Positions 1 to 4,253 of a DNA stretch of 5,305 nt are shown in pieces. Origin of the DNA: JAAYZB01 sp035379945 (GTDB lineage Bacteria > Bacillota_I > Bacilli_A > Izemoplasmatales > Hujiaoplasmataceae); assembly GCA_035379945.1 (NCBI GenBank), contig DAOSWG010000028.1:1-5305 (forward strand), in the 5' to 3' direction. Each line of letters opens with the position of its first letter. Position 1 is the first letter of the stretch. The translations under genes were made by a program, and so were the position numbers. The notes beneath the pieces are model-generated. The model had not been told where the DNA came from. It did not search any database and saw nothing but the letters and a program-made list of their open reading frames with translations.

Positions 1-976
1 GTCCCTGGGAGAAAACGACTTCTCCCGTATCGCCATCGACGATGTCGGTTGCAAAACGGACATCGGCTCCGCGATCGAGCAAAAGCGCGATCCTAGTGAT
101 CACGTTGAGTTTTTGGTTGATTTTGAAACGACCTACTTCAGCCAGGTCATAGCGTTTTTCATCAAAAAGACGGGATACGAAGAAAGATCTGGCACCTTCG
201 ATAGTCGCGGTTTCACCTTGTCTTATCCTTGCGTAAACTTCCTTCATGGCTTCTTCCGAACTCTGGTTTTCATCGCGTTCTGCGGTTCCTACCAGAAGCT
301 CGTTATGACCGAACAAATCGAAGATCTGCTCGTTAGTCGAAAAGCCAAGTGATCTCAGCATGACCGAAAGAGGAATCTTTTTCGATCTGTCGATCTTGGC
401 GTAAAGGATGTCCTTGGAGCCGATTTCGTACTCAAGCCAGGCTCCGCGAGTCGGAATTACCTGACCTAAGTATTTTCTCTGCAAGGTCTTTTTGTCGACT
501 TCTTCCGAGAAGAAAACACCCGAGGAACGGACGATCTGGGAAACGATAACCCTTTCGGATCCGTTGATAATGAAACTTCCAACGGAACTCATCATCGGGA
601 TATCTCCCATGAAGATCTTTTGTTCCTTGATGCTGTCAGTAGCGACTTCGCCGGTGACTTTATCGATTAAATCTTTGTTTCTAAGCTGGACTTTGACTTT
701 CAGGGGTCTTGAATAGGTAAGGTCCTTTTCCTTGCATTCCTGCACGGAATACTTGGCCGGTTCAAGTTCATAATCACCGAAATAAAGTTCCAGGTTGCCG
801 GTAAAATTGGTGATCGGAGACAAATCGTCCAGAAGTTCTCTCAGTCCGGTGGAGACGAACCACTCGAACGATGAGGTTTGGACTTCGATCAAATTGGGCA
901 ATTCCACATTTGACTTGACGCGTGAGTAATTTCTCCTCACTCTTTCCTTGCCGTATTGTACGGTCTTGTAATCCAC
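1..976 (-). CDS. rpoB: RNA polymerase beta subunit, N-terminal part (partial, runs off left edge)
   Basis: Translating the minus strand from 976 gives 325 uninterrupted codons to the window edge, clearly the N-terminus of bacterial RpoB, the catalytic-core beta subunit of RNA polymerase. Recognisable blocks are RRNYSR (14-19), LPNLIEVQTSSFEWF (26-40), the lobe/protrusion segment GSFIINGSERVIVSQ (133-147), PTRGAWLEYE (175-184) and GRFKINQKLN (282-291). The GTG at 976 is chosen because VDYKTVQYGK aligns with the short N-termini of relatives and a GGGGTGA Shine-Dalgarno-like sequence lies about 5 nt upstream. An in-frame GTG at 997 (VNNWGDF...) is a less likely start. The usual proline of RSPGVFF is a serine here (RSSGVFF, 150-156). 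The gene follows ybxB by 108 nt and has a candidate promoter of its own. About three quarters of the protein, including the main rifampicin region, lies outside the window. Confidence 0.97.
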   Translation of the reverse strand, partial: MDYKTVQYGKERVRRNYSRVKSNVELPNLIEVQTSSFEWFVSTGLRELLDDLSPITNFTGNLELYFGDYELEPAKYSVQECKEKDLTYSRPLKVKVQLRNKDLIDKVTGEVATDSIKEQKIFMGDIPMMSSVGSFIINGSERVIVSQIVRSSGVFFSEEVDKKTLQRKYLGQVIPTRGAWLEYEIGSKDILYAKIDRSKKIPLSVMLRSLGFSTNEQIFDLFGHNELLVGTAERDENQSSEEAMKEVYARIRQGETATIEGARSFFVSRLFDEKRYDLAEVGRFKINQKLNVITRIALLLDRGADVRFATDIVDGDTGEVVFSQG

Positions 977-1041
977 AAAATCACCCCAATTATTCACTTT
1001 GATAAGCAATGAAAATGCTTGTTTTTCTTGAAAAAATGTAA

Positions 1042-1063
1042 AAATGCGCATTCTATCGCATTT
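1042..1063 (-). other. Hairpin in the rpoB leader
   Basis: In the minus-strand transcript AAATGCG (1063-1057) and CGCATTT (1048-1042) form a 7-bp stem with an 8-nt loop, followed by a U-rich stretch broken by ACA. It would lie almost at the 5' end of an RNA begun from the candidate rpoB promoter. The stem is short and A-U rich, so a strong terminator is unlikely. A 5'-end stabilising hairpin or weak attenuator is possible. A second small inverted repeat, AAGCA/TGCTT, occurs at 1020-1004. Confidence 0.35.
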
Positions 1064-1067
1064 AAAT

Positions 1068-1096
1068 ATTTTAACATTTGTGTGTCAATTAGTCAA
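1068..1096 (-). promoter_or_regulatory. Candidate internal promoter for rpoB
   Basis: On the minus strand TTGACT (1096-1091, 5 of 6 to the housekeeping -35 consensus) is followed after exactly 17 nt by TAAAAT (1073-1068, 5 of 6 to the -10). The -35 overlaps the last codons of ybxB. Initiation would fall near 1061 and give a leader of about 85 nt. A perfect TTGACA (1088-1083) lies 8 nt further down with a poorer -10, TTAAAT, at 17 nt. The surrounding sequence is markedly A+T rich compared with the genes. No expression evidence is available, so this is a prediction from sequence. Confidence 0.55.
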
Positions 1097-1684
1097 ACAT
1101 TTTTTACATTTGACAACGTAATATCCCGACTTTTTCATCAAAATTCCGATTTCGCCATAAAAGGCGTCAAGATGCTTCATTGCGGAGAGGGCTCCCTGGT
1201 CTTTTTTAAGGACAAATACAAGCGTCCCTTCGGGTTTCAAACGACTTCCGGCATTCTCAAGCCAAGGATAGAATACTTTTTTCCCGGCTCTTACCGGCGG
1301 ATTGGTAACGATCCAGTCGAAACTGCCGGAGATGTTTTCATATCCGTCGCCTTCGATGACATCCGCCTTGACTTTGTTTATAGAAACATTTTCCTCGGCC
1401 AATTTTACGGCTCTCGGATTGATATCGGTCATCGTTACGTCTACCAAGCTTTTCTTGGCTATGACAATGCCGATCGGACCATATCCACACCCAAGATCCA
1501 GAACACGCCCGGATATTTCCGGCAAGATCGCTTCCAGAAGCGTTCTCGAACCATAATCCAATCCCGATTTTGAAAAGACGCCGGTATCGGTGACAAACTC
1601 AAAATTCATCCCGCCTATCTGGCAAAAAAACGTCCTGCGTTTTGATGGCAAGGCGTCATTTTCAGGGGAAAAATACTGATCCAT
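1085..1684 (-). CDS. ybxB: RsmC-like class I SAM-dependent methyltransferase (YbxB family)
   Basis: The 199-residue protein is a Rossmann-fold methyltransferase of the RsmC/RlmG type, most like Bacillus YbxB (about 200 residues), which occupies the same place between rplL and rpoB. Visible motifs are VTDTGVFSKSGLDYGSR (31-47), the SAM-binding VLDLGCGYGPIG (61-72), the motif II acid in TDINPRA (D88), and the catalytic NPPVRAGKK (128-136), where the NPP signature fits exocyclic-amine methylation of guanine. The C-terminal KKSGYYVVKCKK (184-195) is also typical. E. coli RsmC modifies G1207 of 16S rRNA in the 30S subunit; that this protein does the same is inferred from family. The ATG at 1684 is chosen because MDQYFS matches the family N-terminus and GGGGGTG sits 6 nt upstream. 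The TTG at 1708 and ATG at 1699 are in frame, but the TTG falls inside the rplL-distal hairpin. Confidence 0.92.
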   Translation of the reverse strand: MDQYFSPENDALPSKRRTFFCQIGGMNFEFVTDTGVFSKSGLDYGSRTLLEAILPEISGRVLDLGCGYGPIGIVIAKKSLVDVTMTDINPRAVKLAEENVSINKVKADVIEGDGYENISGSFDWIVTNPPVRAGKKVFYPWLENAGSRLKPEGTLVFVLKKDQGALSAMKHLDAFYGEIGILMKKSGYYVVKCKKCLTN

Positions 1685-1707
1685 TCCTTTCACCCCCATA
1701 AACGGCA

Positions 1708-1732
1708 AAAACCTGAGGGTTTCTCAGGTTTT
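1708..1732 (-). terminator. Weak terminator/attenuator hairpin after rplL
   Basis: In the minus-strand transcript AAAACCTGAG (1732-1723) and CTCAGGTTTT (1717-1708) form a 10-bp stem with the 5-nt loop AAACC, ending in a run of five U (1711-1707) that is mostly within the stem. It begins 17 nt after the rplL stop. The core G-C content and U-run are modest, so partial termination or an RNA-processing end is likelier than full termination. That would lower ybxB-rpoB message relative to rplL, a ratio known to be adjusted at this point in other bacteria. Confidence 0.5.
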
Positions 1733-1748
1733 ATTCGTTTTCGCTTTT

Positions 1749-2123
1749 TTATTTCAGGTCGACAGTGGCTCCGGCTTCCTGCAATTTCTTCTGCAGTTCC
1801 TTGGCTTCGTCTTCCTTGACTTTTTCCTTGATGGCTTTCGGAGCTTCGTCAACGAGTTTCTTGGCATCGATCAAGCCGAGTCCGGTGATTTCGCGGACAA
1901 CTTTGATGACCGAAACCTTGCTCTGTCCACAACTTGTGAGGACGACGTCGTATTCCTTCGGGCCTTGGTCTTCTTCGGCGGCAGCGGCCTGAGCGGGCGC
2001 AGCGGCGACGGCGGACGGATCGATACCGAATTCGTTCTTCATGGCGTCGATCAAAGCCTTGATCTCCAGGATTGTCATTTCTTTCAAGGATGCGATAAAT
2101 TCTTCAGGTGTAATTTTTGCCAT
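1749..2123 (-). CDS. rplL: 50S ribosomal protein L7/L12
   Basis: The 124-residue protein is the stalk protein L12, present as dimers bound to L10, which recruits and stimulates the translational GTPases (EF-Tu, EF-G, IF2). The N-terminal dimerisation domain (1-33) is followed by an Ala/Pro/Glu-rich flexible hinge (about 36-54) and the globular factor-binding domain (55-124) with the signature VIKVVREITGLGLIDAKKLVDEAPK (72-96). The C-terminus EAGATVDLK is classical. A GGAGG Shine-Dalgarno lies 8 nt before the ATG. It follows rplJ by 21 nt and is expected to be translated in several-fold excess over L10. A cysteine (C65) in TSCGQSK stands where most homologues have alanine or another small residue. 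The length is normal. Confidence 0.98.
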   Translation of the reverse strand: MAKITPEEFIASLKEMTILEIKALIDAMKNEFGIDPSAVAAAPAQAAAAEEDQGPKEYDVVLTSCGQSKVSVIKVVREITGLGLIDAKKLVDEAPKAIKEKVKEDEAKELQKKLQEAGATVDLK

Positions 2124-2131
2124 TTTGGTTT

Positions 2132-2137
2132 CCTCCT
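2132..2137 (-). promoter_or_regulatory. rplL ribosome-binding site
   Basis: AGGAGG on the minus strand, 8 nt before the rplL ATG and inside the 21-nt rplJ-rplL spacer. It is a full match to the anti-Shine-Dalgarno core, in line with the high synthesis rate L12 needs. Confidence 0.85.
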
Positions 2138-2144
2138 AAATAGA

Positions 2145-2636
2145 TTATTCTTGGTTGCTGATAAGATCCAACCCGACGGCCAGATCCCTTAGCGGGGCGT
2201 AAAGCTGTGTCGCCAACATTGCTAGCAAAATGTCTCTTGGCGGCAATTGGGCGATTTGCTTGATTTCCGCCGGTTCGTAGTAATCTCCGTCCACGATTCC
2301 CGATTTCAACACAAGTTTCGGATTTTTCTTGGCGAAATCGAACAGAATCTTGGCTGCGGAAACGGCATCGTTGTATGCGAATACCACTCCGTTCGGACCA
2401 GACAATCCCTGGTCCAAAGCTTCATAGCCGGTTTCCTTGGCGGCGCGACGGGAAATGTTGTTTTTGATAACACACATTTCGCAACCCTCCTTACGGAGTT
2501 GTTTACGCAAAGCCTCGGTTTTCTCCACGGTCAGTCCCCGGTATTCGGCAAGTACGATAGATTTTGCTTTTTTCATCTTTTCGGCGATATTTACGACTGC
2601 GTCTTGTTTCGCCTGGATGACTGTTTCTCTCGACAT
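2145..2636 (-). CDS. rplJ: 50S ribosomal protein L10
   Basis: The 163-residue protein is L10, which anchors the L12 dimers to 23S rRNA (together with L11 at the GTPase-associated centre) and, as the L10(L12)4 complex, represses its own operon. The rRNA-binding domain shows AEYRGLTVEKTEALRKQLR (30-48), VIKNNISRRA (56-65) and the GPNG segment (80-83). The C-terminal helix LATQLYAPLRDLAVGLDLI (141-159) is the L12-binding spine. The ATG at 2636 has AAGGAGGT 5-6 nt upstream. A CxxC pair (C52, C55, in GCEMCVIKN) is unusual for L10. The gene is preceded by a typical L10 leader with an attenuator and followed closely by rplL. Confidence 0.97.
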   Translation of the reverse strand: MSRETVIQAKQDAVVNIAEKMKKAKSIVLAEYRGLTVEKTEALRKQLRKEGCEMCVIKNNISRRAAKETGYEALDQGLSGPNGVVFAYNDAVSAAKILFDFAKKNPKLVLKSGIVDGDYYEPAEIKQIAQLPPRDILLAMLATQLYAPLRDLAVGLDLISNQE

Positions 2637-2778
2637 GGTTTACCTCCTTGTCAATTATTTGGAAAAAGAAAGCCTCTTTTCTCGCGAGAAAAGAGGCATG
2701 AACGGAACTTGCTTTCTCTTTGTCTCGGTAGGATTATTAAGCTTTAGGCCCCTACTGTCTTTGATAAAGGTTTTATAT
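2637..2778 (-). ncRNA. L10 leader (rplJL autoregulatory leader)
   Basis: The whole 142-nt rplA-rplJ spacer reads as a ribosomal protein L10 leader. The conserved AAAGACAGUAGG (2762-2751) pairs by GUAGG (2755-2751) with CCUAC (2732-2728), followed by CGAGAC, as in the family that binds L10(L12)4. The attenuator palindrome follows at 2672-2697. A candidate antiterminator is AAAGAGAAAGC (2721-2711), which can pair with GCUUUCUUUUU (2673-2663) over 11 positions with one G-U, taking away the U-tract and the terminator base. Expected logic from the Bacillus system: excess L10-L12 binds the upstream helix, the terminator forms and transcription stops before rplJ. The regulatory model is inferred from the family. 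The helices are seen in the sequence. Confidence 0.85.
2663..2697 (-). terminator. Intrinsic attenuator in the L10 leader
   Basis: Positions 2672-2697 are a perfect 26-nt palindrome: GCCTCTTTTCTCG followed directly by its complement, with CGCG at the centre. In the minus-strand RNA it is followed by UUUCUUUUU (2671-2663), the form of a Rho-independent terminator. It lies 27 nt before the rplJ start codon and after the L10-binding part of the leader, the place where Bacillus rplJL is known to be attenuated. With the two central pairs opened to make a tetraloop, the stem is about 11 bp. Confidence 0.85.
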
Positions 2779-3614
2779 TCAGATTTCGATGTCGACACCA
2801 GGTCCCATGGTTGAGGAGATGGCGACGTTTTTCAAATAGACGCCTTTGACGGTCGAAGGTTTCGCCTTCATAATGACATCTGTGACGGCTTTGATGTTTT
2901 CTACCAAGGCTTCCGGTTTGAATGATACTTTTCCAACGATGGCCTGGATGTTTCCGCCCTTGTCAACGCGGTAGGTGATCTTGCCCCCCTTGGATTCAGA
3001 TACGGCTTTGGTTATGTCTTGGGTGATCGTACCGGTCTTCGGGTTTGGCATCAAACCTTTTGGTCCGAGTACGCGGCCCAGTTTGCCGATAACACCCATC
3101 ATGTCAGGGGTGGCGATCACGACGTCGAAGTCGAACCAGCCTTCCTGGATTTTCTGGACAAGGTCTTCGTCGCCGACATAATCGGCTCCGGCATCCTTGG
3201 CGTCTTTGGCCTTGTCGCNNNNNNNNNNNNNNNNNNNNNNNNNNNNNNNNNNNNNNNNNNNNNNNNNNNNNNNNNNNNNNNNNNNNNNNNNNNNNNNNNN
3301 NNNNNNNNNNNNNNNNNNTCTTCGTCGCCGACATAATCGGCTCCGGCATCCTTGGCGTCTTTGGCCTTGTCGCCGCGGGCGAAAACGAGAACGCGTTTTT
3401 CCTTGCCGGTTCCGTGGGGAAGCACAAGGGCTCCGCGCAGGTTTTGTTCGGCTTTGCGGGGATCAAGATTCAAATTCATGGCGAGTTCGACGGTAGCGTC
3501 GAATTTCTCGAATGCGATGGCTTTGACAAGTTCGACAGCTTCTAAAACGGGATATATTTTCCCGCGTTCGATCTTGGTCAAGGCTTCGGTGTATTTTTTT
3601 CCTTTTTTTGCCAT
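2779..3614 (-). CDS. rplA: 50S ribosomal protein L1 (interrupted by a scaffold gap)
   Basis: L1 forms the mobile stalk at the 50S E site that helps release deacylated tRNA, and it also represses its own operon. The 5' part (from ATG 3614, MAKKGKKYTEAL) and the 3' part (VIATPDMMGVIGKLGRVLG, KGLMPNPKTGTIT, down to GPGVDIEI) are in different frames because of 100 Ns. The 55 bases on either side of the Ns are identical. Removing 155 nt gives 681 nt, a continuous 226-residue L1 with the join YVGDEDLVQKIQEGWFDFDV, which is of normal length and fully conserved. The gene is therefore probably intact in the organism, and automatic callers will split it. The AGGAGG at 3628-3633 is 13 nt from the ATG, unusually far, and abuts an L1-like RNA element. 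Confidence 0.95.
3164..3218. repeat. Contig-end overlap, left copy (55 bp)
   Basis: This 55-bp segment at the left edge of the gap is identical to 3319-3373 at the right edge. It encodes L1 residues in the GDKAKDAKDAGADYVGDED region. A direct repeat ending precisely at the Ns on both sides is the mark of two overlapping contigs that were scaffolded without being merged, and is unlikely to be a biological repeat. Confidence 0.9.
3219..3318. other. Assembly gap of 100 Ns inside rplA
   Basis: Exactly 100 Ns, the conventional filler for a gap of unknown size, within the rplA coding region. The flanking bases overlap by 55 identical nucleotides and the joined reading frame is complete without any extra sequence. 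The gap is most simply of negative size, with no missing DNA. Confidence 0.97.
3319..3373. repeat. Contig-end overlap, right copy (55 bp)
   Basis: Second copy of the 55-bp overlap, beginning at the first base after the Ns. Dropping this copy with the Ns, or the left copy with the Ns, restores the rplA frame. Confidence 0.9.
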
Positions 3615-3627
3615 TTTGTTATGGTTT

Positions 3628-3668
3628 CCTCCTATATCTGGTATTAGCGGATTGTCCTCCCATATATA
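3628..3668 (-). promoter_or_regulatory. Second L1-binding-like RNA element before rplA, abutting its ribosome-binding site
   Basis: In the minus-strand RNA, UAUAU-A-UGG (3668-3660) pairs with CCA-G-AUAUA (3641-3633): eight pairs and one A-G mismatch. Above it are a 5' GA (3659-3658), an upper GGA/UCC helix (3657-3655 with 3651-3649) and a 3' loop GCUAAUA (3648-3642). This asymmetric two-helix form, with UGGGAGG on one side and AAUACCA on the other, resembles both the rplK leader element and the L1 site of 23S rRNA. The last paired base is the first A of the rplA Shine-Dalgarno AGGAGG (3633-3628), so L1 bound here could block initiation. Function is inferred. Confidence 0.6.
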
Positions 3669-3691
3669 GTTGCTTGTAATCGATTATAGAT

Positions 3692-4117
3692 TCAGTCAAC
3701 TACGACAATTCCCATGTTTTTGGCGGAACCTTCGATGATTCTCGCCGCGGCTTCGATGTCATTTGCGTTGAGATCCGGCATCTTGACTGCCGCGATTTCT
3801 CTCAACTGGGCTCTGGTGATCGTCGCTACCTTGTCTTGTTTGGAGTTGCCGGAGCCTTTTTGGATTTTGCAGGCTTTCTTCAGAAGATCGCTTGCCGGCG
3901 GCGTCTTGGTGATGAAGGTGAACGAACGGTCTTCGAATACCGTGATGACGACCGGAATGATGCTTCCTACCTGTTCCTTTGTGCGATCATTGAATTGAAC
4001 GCAGAATTGCTGGATGTTGATGCCTGCCTGTCCCAGAGCGGGACCGATTGGGGGAGCCGGAGTGGCTTTGCCTCCCGGGATTTGCAACTTGACGATGGTT
4101 TTGATTTCTTTAGCCAC
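3692..4117 (-). CDS. rplK: 50S ribosomal protein L11
   Basis: L11 binds the GTPase-associated region of 23S rRNA with L10-L12 and senses factor binding and, in stringent control, uncharged tRNA. The 141 residues match the family length exactly. The N-terminal domain holds VKLQIPGGKATPAPPIGPALGQAGINI (9-35), including the proline-rich helix at the thiostrepton site. EDRSFTFITKTPPAS (62-76) leads into the rRNA-binding C-terminal domain with KMPDLNAND (112-120) and EGSAKNMGIVV (129-139). The GTG at 4117 is taken as the start because MAKEIKTIVKLQ matches the family and AAGGAGG (4132-4126) is 8 nt upstream. A GTG at 4126 lies inside that Shine-Dalgarno and cannot be used. First gene of the operon, behind a strong promoter and an L1-type leader. 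Confidence 0.98.
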   Translation of the reverse strand: MAKEIKTIVKLQIPGGKATPAPPIGPALGQAGINIQQFCVQFNDRTKEQVGSIIPVVITVFEDRSFTFITKTPPASDLLKKACKIQKGSGNSKQDKVATITRAQLREIAAVKMPDLNANDIEAAARIIEGSAKNMGIVVVD

Positions 4118-4125
4118 GAAAAACA

Positions 4126-4132
4126 CCTCCTT
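4126..4132 (-). promoter_or_regulatory. rplK ribosome-binding site
   Basis: AAGGAGG on the minus strand, continuing as AAGGAGGTG, 8 nt before the GTG at 4117. It decides the start: the upstream in-frame GTG at 4126-4124 shares bases with this site. Confidence 0.9.
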
Positions 4133-4137
4133 CTTTT

Positions 4138-4174
4138 CGTGATGTGGTCAATTGGACTTTGTCCTCCCACGCCA
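4138..4174 (-). promoter_or_regulatory. L1-binding-like element in the rplK leader
   Basis: In the minus-strand RNA, GUGG (4170-4167) pairs with CCAC (4147-4144). It is extended below a C-A mismatch by UGG/UCA (4174-4172 with 4142-4140, one G-U). Above it are a 5' GA (4166-4165), a GGAC/GUCC helix (4164-4161 with 4157-4154) closing an AAA loop, and a 3' loop AAUUGA (4153-4148). This is the asymmetric two-helix shape by which L1 binds both 23S rRNA and the L11-operon leader in other bacteria, and it lies between promoter and ribosome-binding site as expected for translational feedback by L1. An alternative pairing CGUG/CACG (4171-4168 with 4141-4138) is possible. Confidence 0.75.
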
Positions 4175-4197
4175 TTATGTTATGCACACGCTGAAAT

Positions 4198-4227
4198 ATT
4201 ATACAATAACGACACTTCCCGTGTCAA
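4198..4227 (-). promoter_or_regulatory. Housekeeping promoter of the rplK operon
   Basis: On the minus strand a perfect TTGACA (4227-4222) and perfect TATAAT (4203-4198) are separated by 18 nt. Initiation is expected near 4191, giving a leader of about 74 nt before the rplK GTG. Both hexamers match the sigma-A consensus completely, fitting a ribosomal operon. The spacer contains half of the inverted repeat at 4211-4225. Confidence 0.88.
4211..4225. repeat. Inverted repeat GACAC-N5-GTGTC over the rplK promoter
   Basis: A 15-bp dyad, gacac ttccc gtgtc, overlaps the last four bases of the -35 hexamer and the upstream half of the -35/-10 spacer. Its position would suit an operator. The arms are only 5 bp, so chance cannot be excluded and no regulator is identified. 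An extra TGTCA lies just upstream of the -35, in TTTTGTCAGG on the minus strand. Confidence 0.4.
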
Positions 4228-4253
4228 GGTTTTTTTCCTGACAAAACGAGAAC

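Noticed and set aside
1019..1573. Plus-strand open frame of 184 codons opposite the methyltransferase
   Set aside because: It is a shadow of the conserved minus-strand gene and has no ribosome-binding site or recognisable protein features. The other plus-strand frames are likewise shadows.
1685..1708. TTG (1708) and ATG (1699) as longer starts for the methyltransferase
   Set aside because: The TTG lies in the post-rplL hairpin with no Shine-Dalgarno sequence, and MDQYFS at 1684 matches the family start with GGGGGTG suitably spaced.
2768..2778. TATAAA just after the rplA stop as a -10 for a separate rplJ promoter
   Set aside because: No acceptable -35 lies 16-18 nt upstream. The nearest TTGACA-like hexamer (TCGACA) is only 12 nt away.
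3164..3373. Insertion element or intron in rplA flanked by a 55-bp target duplication
   Set aside because: The interior is entirely N, the repeat ends exactly at the Ns, and the frame is perfect on collapse. Overlapping contigs explain this more simply.
3104..3466. Frames running through the N block and ending in ATRPKTPRMPEP-type sequence
   Set aside because: They are artefacts of reading the duplicated 55 bp in the wrong frame after 100 Ns.
4124..4126. GTG giving a three-residue longer L11 (MFFVAKE...)
   Set aside because: It overlaps the rplK Shine-Dalgarno AAGGAGG and adds residues absent from the family. The GTG at 4117 gives exactly 141 residues.
4211..4237. Plus-strand hairpin gacac/gtgtc followed by aagg and seven T, resembling a plus-strand terminator
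   Set aside because: No plus-strand gene lies to its left. The T-run is separated from the short stem, and the same bases are explained by the minus-strand promoter.
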